Numbered from the stretch's first letter, positions 1 through 8,167 are shown. The stretch is DNA of 12,667 nucleotides from Ramicandelaber brevisporus (GCA_025201865.1 MU603269.1:1-12667); one strand, 5' to 3'. A program made the numbers and translations. The notes: a model not told the origin generated them from the letters alone.

Positions 1-27
1 CAGCTCGGTCGCTCTGTGAAGATTCAT
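1..27 (-). CDS. Possible 5' end of a gene running off the left edge
   Basis: On the minus strand an ATG at 27-25 opens a frame that stays open for nine codons to the edge of the window (MNLHRATEL). The start context is favourable for a fungus: A at -3, within CAACAGAAATGA. A pyrimidine-rich stretch lies just upstream, as is common in fungal leaders. Nothing can be said about function from nine residues. The only other support is that a gene in the same orientation as the helicase would fit the spacing. This is a guess about a start and not a recognised gene. Confidence 0.2.
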
Positions 28-342
28 TTCTGTTGCGCGTCGAAAGGGGACAAAGCGGCTGCCGGTTCGGCGCGAGTCCCGCTCGACAGAGAAGCAGCGA
101 AGCAGCAAAACAACAGCGCTGGTTGCCCAGACCGCGCACTGTGTGTCGCCGTTCCCGTTGCATTCGATGTGATTTGGCAGACATGACGAGACAAAGACAG
201 TGCCTGCCGCAGCAGAAAACAACAGCTGTAGAGCCAACGTCATTAGTTGAAAGCCGGGTCACTTCTGTTGCAACCTCTCATTCCCCCACTCCCCCTCGCC
301 CCCCAGTCTGCAGCTTTGCTCATCACAGCTGTGTGCATGCAT
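1..342. other. Intergenic region, no supported gene
   Basis: This stretch lies downstream of the Hrq1-like stop codon. Its plus strand has a long open frame running into the helicase gene, but that translation is rich in Arg, Ser, Cys and Gln without any recognisable domain and most of it is antisense to the helicase, so I do not call it. The minus strand carries C-runs and repeated TTGTTTT-CTGCTGC-like words. It probably holds the 3' end of the helicase transcript and perhaps the promoter of a gene beyond the left edge. Confidence 0.5.
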
Positions 343-3300
343 TCAAACAGCATTGTTGTTTAGCATGGCATCCAGCAGTGCCATCGACCCAGACTTGCTC
401 AGCGTGCACATTAAAATTCTGCAGCCGGGTCCGCGGATACACTCGCGACATCCACCATCGAAGCTCGATTCCACGCAGGAACCCAATTCTTCGTGAGAAG
501 CTCTGTCTTCTCCTTCTGCTGCAGAGATACACGTGCACTCCGCAATCGACGTTCGAGCATCGCGCAGAATATCCTTGATGGAAACATATGCAGCTCGGCA
601 TAGCCCGAACATTTCTGCCGCAGCCGATGTCGAGCTGCTGCTGGTCCCAGCCTTTGATTCGTAAAGCAAGATTCGTGCAGCTGACAAAACACCAGCACTC
701 GTCACTTTGCTCTCACCGTCGACTTCGCCATTCTTGGCATCGCTCGACCCCGCATCGTGCCCAGATGAGAGTGCGTTGCTCGATCTGACATAAGCTCCAC
801 ACTCTGTTTGGAGAAATCCTGGTTTGCCCAGCACTCGATTCTCGGCAATTTTGCCAAGCATATGAGACACTCCGTGAGCTGCAACGTACACATCAACACT
901 ACGCGCTTCCAACTCATTTACAACTGAAAGAGGAATGTCGATCCACAAACCGCTCGTTTTGAATGCCTGCGGTGGACTTGGGTGATCAACCTTCTCAATC
1001 TCAGTCAATGTTGCTGTGGTTAATTTGCTATAGCCATAATACTGCACCTGTACTGTAATAAGTCCAAACCTGCATGTCCATTCCGCTGTATCCGATGAAG
1101 CCAGAATGGTCGACTGTTGGAGACTGCCAGAGTCTGTAATTATACTCACAGAGTCATCTGGTCTTGTAACATATTTTACACTGGTTGGCTTTACTACCGC
1201 CAGCTTCTGTTCCAAGTACTCTTTAGTTACACTCATCAAGTAACTTTTGCCTCCATGTAAAAATACTCCATCATCATAGACTTGATACAGTGCACGTGAC
1301 ATTTCAATCTCCTCCAATACGACATATCCACTCACCTTCCCAGTGACGTTGTTTCCACGGTCAGCAATGTCGATTCCTCTTGAAGATGGAGGAGCATGCT
1401 GACGCAGAATGGCCATTACAAAAGTGTCCTCAATCGTGCCACGGATACTGACTCGGCTGGATGGATGCGGCTGATATCGCGGATGAGTAAGATAAACTCG
1501 CTTTCCAGTTCCACGAGCACGCTGATTAAGCTCATCATAAACCAAGGCAGTTGTGCAAATGTCTTCAGCCACTGGGAAGTAGCGAGTATCGTCCGGAAGT
1601 GCAATTGGCAATTCAGATGCAGCACAGTGCAAATGAGCTTCAAGAACAGATGGCTCATTGACATCAACGCGTAGCAGTGCAGATGGCATGTCAAACATTA
1701 ACTCCGGCTTTGAACACACTTGTTTACCATGATAGTCATTCGTTGCAACAATAATAACCAATGCAGACTTCTTCTCTTTCTTGCCATCATTATTAACATC
1801 ACCATTAGTATTAGTATCAGTGTTAGTGTTAGTGTCCAAATGAACTCGTCTTCCAGCACGACCAGCTTGTTGATGCAGTGATGAAATATTTCGAGGAATG
1901 CCCAGTGTCACAGTTGCATCCAAATCACCGACATCAATGCCAATTTCGAGGGCAGATGTCGCAATCACACATAGGAGAGTGCCATCATGCATCTCCTGTT
2001 CAATACGACGTCTCTCGACAGCACTGTATCCACCACGGTATGTTGCAAGCCGAGACTGGAGATTCAGGCTGGCAGGAGACATCCGGGAGAGACGAGATGT
2101 TATGACAGAATGAGCTCGTTCGCATGTTGTACGGGACTTGCAGAATACTATGTGACGAACACCATGATGCATAAGGAAAACAACAATGTCTGCCAGTTCA
2201 TCCATTGAATTGCGATGAATATTCTTTGCAGTTGAAGCGCTTTGACCTTTGACATTACCACCAGCAGCGTTATCATCATTATTGTCATCATCATCTCTAT
2301 CGTCATCATCATTCTGGGCAGTATTGATGATGTTTTTATTGCCACTTATTTTGGATAATAGAGGTGCTTGCCACAACACATACTCTTTGCCAGCTGCTGG
2401 GCTTCCATCATTACTAACCACTACTGTCCTTACATTGTCGTCATCATTCCTGCCGCAAATTAATCTCAAGTGGTCTCCGGGATTAGCAATTGTAGCACTG
2501 CATGAAACAAACCGCACATCATCGTTACCCAATGCATGGCACAGACGTAGTAATCTTCTCATGATCAGCGCGGTATGGCTACCAAACAGTGCATCGTACT
2601 CATGCAGCTCATCAAGCACAACCAGGCGAAGATTGTAGAGCACTTTTCTCCAGTATGTCATTCCACCAGGTAGAATGGCAGTGTGCAACATGTCAGGATT
2701 GGTGACAATGACAGAGCACTGCTCACGGATAGTCTTGCGCTCATTCGCCACCGGTATGCCACCACTGATAGCAGTCATTGATGCCATCGATGCCATTGTA
2801 CCGCCGGATGAGCTGTTGATTGGAGTGTCTCCATCGTAAGCAGCAACCTGATGCTGTGCTAGATGTGGAATAGCCTTCAACAGTGCACCCATTGACCTCA
2901 ACTGATCTCGAGCCAATGCCTTAGTCGGAAACAAACACAACACCCTTGCATTGGGCTCATTAGTCAATGTGTCAATTACAGCCAGTTGGTAAATTAGTGA
3001 CTTGCCACTGGCAGTTGGAGTTGTGACAACCACGTCGCAGTCTCCATGGCGATAGGCCTCAATCGCCGATGCTTGATGAGAATACAGCTGAGTAATGTTG
3101 AGAACGCCATGGAGAGCACGGCGCACAGACTCGTCTGGGACCACGTCAGCTGTATCGACATATGTGGGAGGCCGAGGAGGAAAGGAGCGCATTCGAGATT
3201 GATGGGAGAGCTGGTTAATGTAGAATGGTTGTTTTTGAATGGCTGCAAGAATCTGAGATGCATATCGAAGACGAGGCTGTTCAACAAGAGTGCTGGTGGA

Positions 3301-4146
3301 GCTTGGCATTGTTATTGGCGCTGTTAATGACTCTGTCATCGAAGCTGTGCTGTGGAATGGCAGTGATGAAAGGGCACGAGCATAAAGAGAATCCCATGTC
3401 TCACGCTTTAAAGCCCATCTGGCTGCACACTCTTCGAATTTGCTGTTGCGTGCAGCAATCTGAGTAACCAATTCACTCTTTGCCGAGGATGCTGTGCTGT
3501 TGGAAGTGCGCATTCTCTTGGCGCTCATTTGATCGCCTTGACCGCTTGCTGATGTCAGAGTGGATATGTTCGATGTGGGCACATTTGTCAAATGCACCGC
3601 AAAAGTTGGCTGTGAATCGTCGTCGTCGTCTGAAGGCAACTTGCAATCGAGCCATGCACGAGTCTTCTCTTTGCTTGACTGCTGATCAGAATCTGGCTGA
3701 ATGTGCTTCCAGTTGATCAAACCAGGTGCAATTGTGCTCATGCAAGCCACATCTTCAATGATCAACAAAGCATCTTTTGGCAGAGATGACTGAAGCATTG
3801 CTAATGTCACTGAAGTCGAGCTGTCGGACGATGTGAGCGATGTCTTTGCTACATGTGATGAGATGAATGACCAGCAGCTGTTTACTTGTTTGAAGAGTCT
3901 GACCAGTCGCACTGCTTGATCAGGGAGAGTTTCCGCAGCAGCAGCAGTAACAGCAGTAGCTGTGGTAGCAGTGAGAACAGCAGTAGGAACTGGTGCACTA
4001 GTGACTGCGGCTGTAGCTGTGGCCGTATTAGTCGCTGGCTTTGAGCGTGCCTTCATTAGCGCAAAGAGGCGTGACCTCTTCTCTGCCGCAGCCGTACTAC
4101 TACTGCTGCTGTTGTTACTGTTGTTGTTGCTGTCCGCCAAAGTCAT
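343..4146 (-). CDS. hrq1: Hrq1/RecQ4-like ATP-dependent DNA helicase with DUF1998 C-terminus
   Basis: Predicted superfamily 2 DNA helicase of the Hrq1 family (fungal RecQ4 relatives), nuclear, with family roles in interstrand crosslink repair and telomere maintenance. The protein has 1267 residues; the yeast protein has about 1,080. Visible parts: Asn/Ser/Ala/Thr-rich head (1-70); family-specific N-terminal region (about 72-150); Walker A with GKS at 381-383; DELH box at 512-515; SCSAT motif III at 548-552; motif IV (IVFCKSR); motif V (SALEIGIDVG); motif VI GRAGRR at 762-767; then a DUF1998-like end with CxC (C1204, C1206) and CxxC (C1233, C1236), a likely zinc site. The extra length comes from low-complexity inserts: Met/Ser-rich after YDGDTP, Asp/Asn-rich near 2249-2320, and Thr/Asn-rich just after motif VI. 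No introns are apparent. Met1 is the first ATG; Met31 is an alternative that would still keep all domains. It is transcribed divergently from dis3. Confidence 0.93.
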   Translation of the reverse strand: MTLADSNNNSNNSSSSSTAAAEKRSRLFALMKARSKPATNTATATAAVTSAPVPTAVLTATTATAVTAAAAETLPDQAVRLVRLFKQVNSCWSFISSHVAKTSLTSSDSSTSVTLAMLQSSLPKDALLIIEDVACMSTIAPGLINWKHIQPDSDQQSSKEKTRAWLDCKLPSDDDDDSQPTFAVHLTNVPTSNISTLTSASGQGDQMSAKRMRTSNSTASSAKSELVTQIAARNSKFEECAARWALKRETWDSLYARALSSLPFHSTASMTESLTAPITMPSSTSTLVEQPRLRYASQILAAIQKQPFYINQLSHQSRMRSFPPRPPTYVDTADVVPDESVRRALHGVLNITQLYSHQASAIEAYRHGDCDVVVTTPTASGKSLIYQLAVIDTLTNEPNARVLCLFPTKALARDQLRSMGALLKAIPHLAQHQVAAYDGDTPINSSSGGTMASMASMTAISGGIPVANERKTIREQCSVIVTNPDMLHTAILPGGMTYWRKVLYNLRLVVLDELHEYDALFGSHTALIMRRLLRLCHALGNDDVRFVSCSATIANPGDHLRLICGRNDDDNVRTVVVSNDGSPAAGKEYVLWQAPLLSKISGNKNIINTAQNDDDDRDDDDNNDDNAAGGNVKGQSASTAKNIHRNSMDELADIVVFLMHHGVRHIVFCKSRTTCERAHSVITSRLSRMSPASLNLQSRLATYRGGYSAVERRRIEQEMHDGTLLCVIATSALEIGIDVGDLDATVTLGIPRNISSLHQQAGRAGRRVHLDTNTNTDTNTNGDVNNDGKKEKKSALVIIVATNDYHGKQVCSKPELMFDMPSALLRVDVNEPSVLEAHLHCAASELPIALPDDTRYFPVAEDICTTALVYDELNQRARGTGKRVYLTHPRYQPHPSSRVSIRGTIEDTFVMAILRQHAPPSSRGIDIADRGNNVTGKVSGYVVLEEIEMSRALYQVYDDGVFLHGGKSYLMSVTKEYLEQKLAVVKPTSVKYVTRPDDSVSIITDSGSLQQSTILASSDTAEWTCRFGLITVQVQYYGYSKLTTATLTEIEKVDHPSPPQAFKTSGLWIDIPLSVVNELEARSVDVYVAAHGVSHMLGKIAENRVLGKPGFLQTECGAYVRSSNALSSGHDAGSSDAKNGEVDGESKVTSAGVLSAARILLYESKAGTSSSSTSAAAEMFGLCRAAYVSIKDILRDARTSIAECTCISAAEGEDRASHEELGSCVESSFDGGCRECIRGPGCRILMCTLSKSGSMALLDAMLNNNAV
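1805..1834. repeat. Hexanucleotide tandem repeat TTAGTR x5 inside the helicase gene
   Basis: Five 6-bp units: TTAGTA twice, TCAGTG once, TTAGTG twice. Read on the coding (minus) strand, they encode alternating Thr and Asn/Asp directly after helicase motif VI. The repeat is in frame and adds an insert that most family members should lack. On the coding strand the units read ACTAAC or ACTAAT. Confidence 0.9.
2261..2318. repeat. TCA/TCG-rich imperfect trinucleotide tract encoding Asp/Asn run
   Basis: Imperfect repeats of CAT, CGT and ATT trinucleotides. On the minus strand they encode a strongly acidic Asp/Asn-rich insert between helicase motifs III and IV. The insert is in frame and probably forms a flexible loop. 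Confidence 0.8.
4094..4137. repeat. CTG/TTG/CTA trinucleotide tract encoding Asn/Ser run
   Basis: Imperfect trinucleotide microsatellite. On the minus strand it encodes the Asn/Ser run near the N-terminus of the Hrq1-like protein (residues about 4-18). The opposite strand gives a spurious poly-Leu frame. Confidence 0.85.
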
Positions 4147-4206
4147 TTCGGTTTATTCTCTGTTTGTTGCGCATACACCGACAGAGTCAAAAACAGCAAA
4201 GAAATA
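4147..4206. promoter_or_regulatory. 60-bp divergent spacer, shared promoter region of hrq1 and dis3
   Basis: Only 60 bp separate the two ATGs, which face away from each other. I see no TATA box; the sequence is moderately AT-rich with a GAGTCA word at 4184-4189. Both starts have A at -3. Either both transcripts have very short leaders or one promoter extends into the other gene's coding end. If the helicase actually starts at its second Met (4056-4054), the spacer would be about 150 bp. Confidence 0.6.
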
Positions 4207-7200
4207 ATGACGATCCTTAACGTTCACACACCTCTTCGGGTAGATGCGACACGACACGTCAAGACTCGGCCGCTGCAGGTGATCAAGCGCGTTCACGAAC
4301 AGTATCTGCGTGATGACATTCCCTGTTTGTCTTCTTTGTGTCCCCGCAAACCGAATCAATGTCATTCAGCAACTCCAGCTCTCGCTGCTCAGTATGCCCA
4401 CTCATCCATGCTTTCCTCAGTAGTCAGTTCAGAGGCAATGGCTGCCCATGACAGTGCTGATGATTATGGTGACGATGATAGCGACAGTGCAAATGAGGTG
4501 ACATTTGTGATGCCAGATGTGTCTGCAGTGTTCAAGTATAGTGAGCTTTTCACTGAACAATCCACAGTGTTTCGCAATGTCATTTACACTCAAACTGTGA
4601 TGGATCGATTGCTGCAGCATGATTATACTCGTACATTGCGTTCTCTTCAGACATGCATCTCAGATGCACGTCGCCATTGCGTTATTTACCACAATGAATT
4701 CAGCATTCACACAGCAGTTCCTGGTCGACTTCCGAATGAGTCGCTAGCTGAGCGTGATTTGCGCGCCATTCTCCAAACTGCATGCTGGTATTCGAAGCAC
4801 CATCGACCAGCAGATATTAGCGTAGTTGTTATCAGTGACGCGCCGCAGCTGATTATCGACCGTGTGTTGGCGAGACTGGTTGAAACTAAATCAGAGCTGG
4901 CAGCTGAGATGCAGGGTGAGTATTTTATGGAGAGAGTACGAGTCCTCTCAATGGCTCGATACATTTGTGAATACCATGAGGGTAACGGTGTGCTTCAGAC
5001 TCATTTAAGTTCCATTTGTGACTCTGCTGGCAGTGCAGATGCTGTGGATGACACAGTGACTGATGACGTTCGCTTCATTTCCACCGGTCCATATGCAGTT
5101 AGTCGCTCTAGTGGTCCTGGCAGTAAACAGACCAATGCACTTGGGTACACTGAGTATCGCAGCATGGCTGAGCTGGAAACTGGTGTCAAATCTGGCATTC
5201 TTGTCAAAGGTGTCCTCAAGGTGCGTGGAAACCGTTCTGACGAAGCTTACTTGGATAGATCATCTGCAGCCAGCAATGGTAACACTGGCGACTTGGATGA
5301 GTTTGCAGACTCTGGCACTGCTCAAGCTGCAGCTGCGCGTGCTTCAGATATTGTGATTATTGGCATCGAGAACAGAAACCGTGCCATTGGAGGCGATACT
5401 GTGGCTGTTGAGATCATATCCAGTGTAGATGGCAGTAGCGATGGTGGACGTCGGTTTGGACGTGTTGTTGGAGTGTTTGAAAGAGCGTGGCGTCCATATG
5501 TTGCAACAATTCAGATTGACGATAAACTTCGTGAGTCAACAGGCAGTGGAAGTGCAAGTGCCTCGATGCATCTCGCTGTCCCACTGGATCGATCCATCCC
5601 AAAGATCCGCATTCGCCATCGGAACATTTCTGCCATTCTGAATGATCGCATCGTAGTTATGATTGATTCATGGCCCGCTGATTCACAGTATCCACAAGGC
5701 CACTACTTGAGATCACTGGGCCAAATTGGTAAACTAGACACTGAGATTGATGCGATTTTGGTTGAATATGGAATAGCTGTGTCTCAATCTGCAGCTGGAT
5801 TCAGCGCTGCTTCGTTAAAAGAATTGCCACAGTTGGATTCAGCATCACCCAATGGAACCACCTGGAGAATAGATGAAGCTAAAGATACAGCCGAGCGACG
5901 TGATTTAAGAGCATCTCATACTATATTCAGCATTGATCCAATTGGCTCGGAGGATATCGATGATGCTCTCTCTGTGCGTATAATTAAAGATGGTGTCACT
6001 GGTAAAGAGCGCTTGGAACTTGGAGTGCACATTGCAGACGTGGCTGCATTTGTTCATGAAGGCGGTGTAACTGATTTAGAAGCAAGGTCTCGAGGCACAA
6101 CAGTGTATTTGGCAGATCGTAGATTTAACATGCTGCCTGTCGTATTATCTGAGAATCTATGTTCACTGCGAGGTGGCCAGGATAGGTTTGCAGTGTCTGT
6201 CATGTGGACATTTGGCGATATTCACCAATTAGATGTAGACTCGGCAGATGTATGGTTTGGTAGAACAATCATTCGATCCGCATGCGAAATGGCTTACGAG
6301 CAGGCTCAGCTCCTGTTGGATGATAAAGATGAAGTGGTAATAAATCCGCCAGAGAGTTCAGGTGTGCCCAAATTGGATCGTAGTTTGGCTGTGAAGCTAA
6401 AGCCGTACATTAAAATGCTGTCTAATGTGATGGATGTGTTGCGTGCTAAACGGACACAAAGAGGTGCACTCGAACTATCAAGCTCTGAAGTTAGATTCAA
6501 GTTCAAGGCAAACACTGTGTCATCAGCCGAAAGTAACAGTGGCAGTGGCAGTGGCAGTGGCAGTGGCAGTGAGAAGATTGTGGACAGCGTTGCCCCGAAG
6601 CAGCCTCTCAAAGTGCACAAGGTCATTGAAGAAGCCATGGTGCTAGCCAACTGCGCTGTAGCTCGATTCTTGAATCAAAACCTGCCGGAATGTGCTCTGC
6701 TGCGTCGCCATCCACCGCCACCGTCATCCGTCCCAAGCACTGAGGAGAGTGGTGGTGGTAGTGGCAGTAGCGGTGGTGGTCGATTTGCAGCGCTGAAATT
6801 GGTGGCTGCTCTCAAGGGCTTCGATGTTGACGTGTCGTCAAATCGCGCACTGGCTGAAACCATTCGACGCGCTGTGGCTGCGGTTGGTCCGGACGACTTG
6901 GGAAGTCAAGCGCTCATCAAAGGCATGACAACTCGTGCCATTAGCGAAGCCACGTATGTATCATCTGGCGCAGCAAGTGACTTGGCAGAAGATGGAAGTG
7001 GACTGGGTAAATTTGGACACTATGGATTAGCATTGGATATTTATACTCACTTCACGAGTCCCATTCGACGCTACGCTGACTTGGCTGTGCACAGACAGTT
7101 ACTGACCATTCTCAGTTCAAAGAATGATCAGAAACAACAGCAGCAGCTACAACAACAACAGCAACAAAGTAGAATTGATAGTGATACTGGCGACAATGAA

Positions 7201-7959
7201 CGAAGATTTGTGGCACAGCTTTGCTCGCATCTCAACACCAAGACTCGTTCATCCAAATTTGCACAAATGGATTCGGCCGATCTCTTCCAGACAATGTACG
7301 TCATGCAGCGCACAACTCCCTCGTCTTCAACACCAGCGGTTCGTCCTCGGCTAGTGGAGGATGGTCTTGTTGAGGATGTCTGGTCTCAAGGTTTAGTTGT
7401 CCACATTCCCAAGTTCGGCATCACTGGCCGCGTTTACTTATTTGACAAGGACTCGCAAACCACTCCAGCTGTGGCGCTGTCTGCTTTAACTGGCAATCCC
7501 GATGATGATGAAGCAATGGTGACTGATACTCCAAACTCGACTGGCTATGTTGTGTCGGTCAAATTTGACGAGAGCAAAATGTGCACAGAGCTGCAGTTTG
7601 GTGGAAGTGGCGCTGGCAAAGGTCCATCGGCTGTGCACAAGTTTACACTGCTGACGCCTGTAAGAGTATCATTGACTGTTCGGCGGTCTCGAGAACATCG
7701 CCCAAGCATTCAAATGTCGCTTGTTGGTCCACCTGCTAGAGTCATTCAGCCAGCATCTGTCACAAAACGTGGCGCTGTCAATGCACCACCAAAGACGCTG
7801 ATCACTGCGGTTTCTGCCAATCAATCATCTCAGCAACAGCAACAGCGGCCGGCGCCGGTGGTCAAGACAGACGCAGTTGATAAGCATGAAGCCATGAGCC
7901 GGATGTTCGAGAAGCTTCGTGCCATGTCGATTGTTGAAACCACTTCTGCTGCGTCATAA
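4207..7959 (+). CDS. dis3: Exosome catalytic subunit Dis3/Rrp44 (RNase II family 3'-5' exoribonuclease)
   Basis: Processive 3'-5' exoribonuclease of the RNA exosome, acting in nuclear and cytoplasmic RNA processing and decay. It has 1250 residues; yeast Rrp44 has about 1,000. In order: CR3-like motif (YLRDDIPC, C40 and C45); PIN domain (about 98-260); cold-shock/OB domains (about 315-540); RNB domain (about 565-990) with catalytic aspartates D577, D583, D585 and D586 in the IDP..DIDDA motif and the THFTSPIRRY signature at 947-956; S1 domain (about 1045-1150); Gln-rich tail. The RNB site looks fully intact. The PIN site does not: D104 and D211 are in place, but the expected Glu is R134 and the expected third Asp is L185, each with an Asp one residue earlier. 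The third CR3 cysteine is K48. Extra length comes from Ser/Gly and Gln runs. The start at 4207 is needed to include CR3. Confidence 0.95.
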   Translation: MTILNVHTPLRVDATRHVKTRPLQVIKRVHEQYLRDDIPCLSSLCPRKPNQCHSATPALAAQYAHSSMLSSVVSSEAMAAHDSADDYGDDDSDSANEVTFVMPDVSAVFKYSELFTEQSTVFRNVIYTQTVMDRLLQHDYTRTLRSLQTCISDARRHCVIYHNEFSIHTAVPGRLPNESLAERDLRAILQTACWYSKHHRPADISVVVISDAPQLIIDRVLARLVETKSELAAEMQGEYFMERVRVLSMARYICEYHEGNGVLQTHLSSICDSAGSADAVDDTVTDDVRFISTGPYAVSRSSGPGSKQTNALGYTEYRSMAELETGVKSGILVKGVLKVRGNRSDEAYLDRSSAASNGNTGDLDEFADSGTAQAAAARASDIVIIGIENRNRAIGGDTVAVEIISSVDGSSDGGRRFGRVVGVFERAWRPYVATIQIDDKLRESTGSGSASASMHLAVPLDRSIPKIRIRHRNISAILNDRIVVMIDSWPADSQYPQGHYLRSLGQIGKLDTEIDAILVEYGIAVSQSAAGFSAASLKELPQLDSASPNGTTWRIDEAKDTAERRDLRASHTIFSIDPIGSEDIDDALSVRIIKDGVTGKERLELGVHIADVAAFVHEGGVTDLEARSRGTTVYLADRRFNMLPVVLSENLCSLRGGQDRFAVSVMWTFGDIHQLDVDSADVWFGRTIIRSACEMAYEQAQLLLDDKDEVVINPPESSGVPKLDRSLAVKLKPYIKMLSNVMDVLRAKRTQRGALELSSSEVRFKFKANTVSSAESNSGSGSGSGSGSEKIVDSVAPKQPLKVHKVIEEAMVLANCAVARFLNQNLPECALLRRHPPPPSSVPSTEESGGGSGSSGGGRFAALKLVAALKGFDVDVSSNRALAETIRRAVAAVGPDDLGSQALIKGMTTRAISEATYVSSGAASDLAEDGSGLGKFGHYGLALDIYTHFTSPIRRYADLAVHRQLLTILSSKNDQKQQQQLQQQQQQSRIDSDTGDNERRFVAQLCSHLNTKTRSSKFAQMDSADLFQTMYVMQRTTPSSSTPAVRPRLVEDGLVEDVWSQGLVVHIPKFGITGRVYLFDKDSQTTPAVALSALTGNPDDDEAMVTDTPNSTGYVVSVKFDESKMCTELQFGGSGAGKGPSAVHKFTLLTPVRVSLTVRRSREHRPSIQMSLVGPPARVIQPASVTKRGAVNAPPKTLITAVSANQSSQQQQQRPAPVVKTDAVDKHEAMSRMFEKLRAMSIVETTSAAS
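6541..6570. repeat. Perfect hexanucleotide repeat GGCAGT x5 in dis3
   Basis: Five exact copies of GGCAGT, preceded by a partial copy. They encode a Gly-Ser dipeptide run inside the RNB domain, between a strand ending VRFKF and the helix beginning VHKVIEEAMV. It is in frame and probably a surface loop. Confidence 0.95.
6750..6780. repeat. GGT/AGT-rich tract encoding Gly/Ser run in dis3
   Basis: Imperfect GGT and AGT trinucleotides encode a second Gly/Ser-rich insert within the RNB domain. It follows the conserved LLRRHPPPP motif. Confidence 0.8.
7133..7168. repeat. CAA/CAG tract encoding poly-Gln in dis3
   Basis: Mixed CAA and CAG codons encode a Gln run interrupted by one Leu. It lies after the RNB signature helix and before the linker to the S1 domain. 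A second, shorter Gln run lies at 7831-7848 in the C-terminal tail. Confidence 0.9.
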
Positions 7960-8167
7960 ATCAGTCAACCAACACGTAAGCTGATCGATATCAGTATGAT
8001 CTGTTTACATAAGCACCTTTCTTCTCACATTCCATTTTTCTTCCGTTCAAAACTTCCAAGCTTTGTCATCTCATCTTGAACACAAGCTTCATCTCACTCA
8101 CAAACGCATACACGCACATACACGCACATACCAACACGTACTTACTTTGAAACAAAAAACGTGTACA
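7960..8167 (+). promoter_or_regulatory. dis3 3' end and PhzF-like gene promoter and leader
   Basis: This 208-bp spacer must hold the end of the dis3 transcript and the promoter of the next gene. It contains a dyad CTGAT-cgat-ATCAG at 7981-7994 and a pyrimidine-rich tract at about 8017-8060, a common feature upstream of well-expressed fungal genes. It also has a perfect 10-bp tandem duplication of CACGCACATA at 8111-8130, preceded by a partial copy. No clear TATA box is visible. Confidence 0.5.
8111..8130. repeat. 10-bp tandem duplication CACGCACATA x2
   Basis: Two exact adjacent copies, with a partial third (AAACGCATA) just before them. They lie 38-57 bp upstream of the PhzF-like ATG, probably in the leader. 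Confidence 0.85.

Noticed and set aside
33-578. Plus-strand open frame of 181 codons
   Set aside because: It begins at a TTG, its first ATG is at 183, its translation has no recognisable domain, and the part after 342 is antisense to the conserved C-terminus of the helicase.
2249-2638. Plus-strand frame with Ser and Leu runs
   Set aside because: It is antisense to the helicase core, and its Ser runs come from the Asp/Asn-encoding repeat.
2760-2822. Possible intron in the helicase Met/Ser-rich insert after YDGDTP
   Set aside because: A GTACAA...CAG pair can be drawn on the coding strand, but it spans 37 nt, which is not a multiple of three. Removing it would break the frame.
3962-4207. Plus-strand frame encoding a poly-Leu run resembling a membrane segment
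   Set aside because: The Leu run is the antisense reading of the trinucleotide repeat that encodes Asn/Ser in the helicase. It is not an independent gene.
8063-8167. N-terminal extension of the PhzF-like frame
   Set aside because: The extension starts at TTG and translates a His/Thr-rich leader from the CACGCACATA repeat. The first ATG at 8168 immediately precedes the conserved PhzF start.
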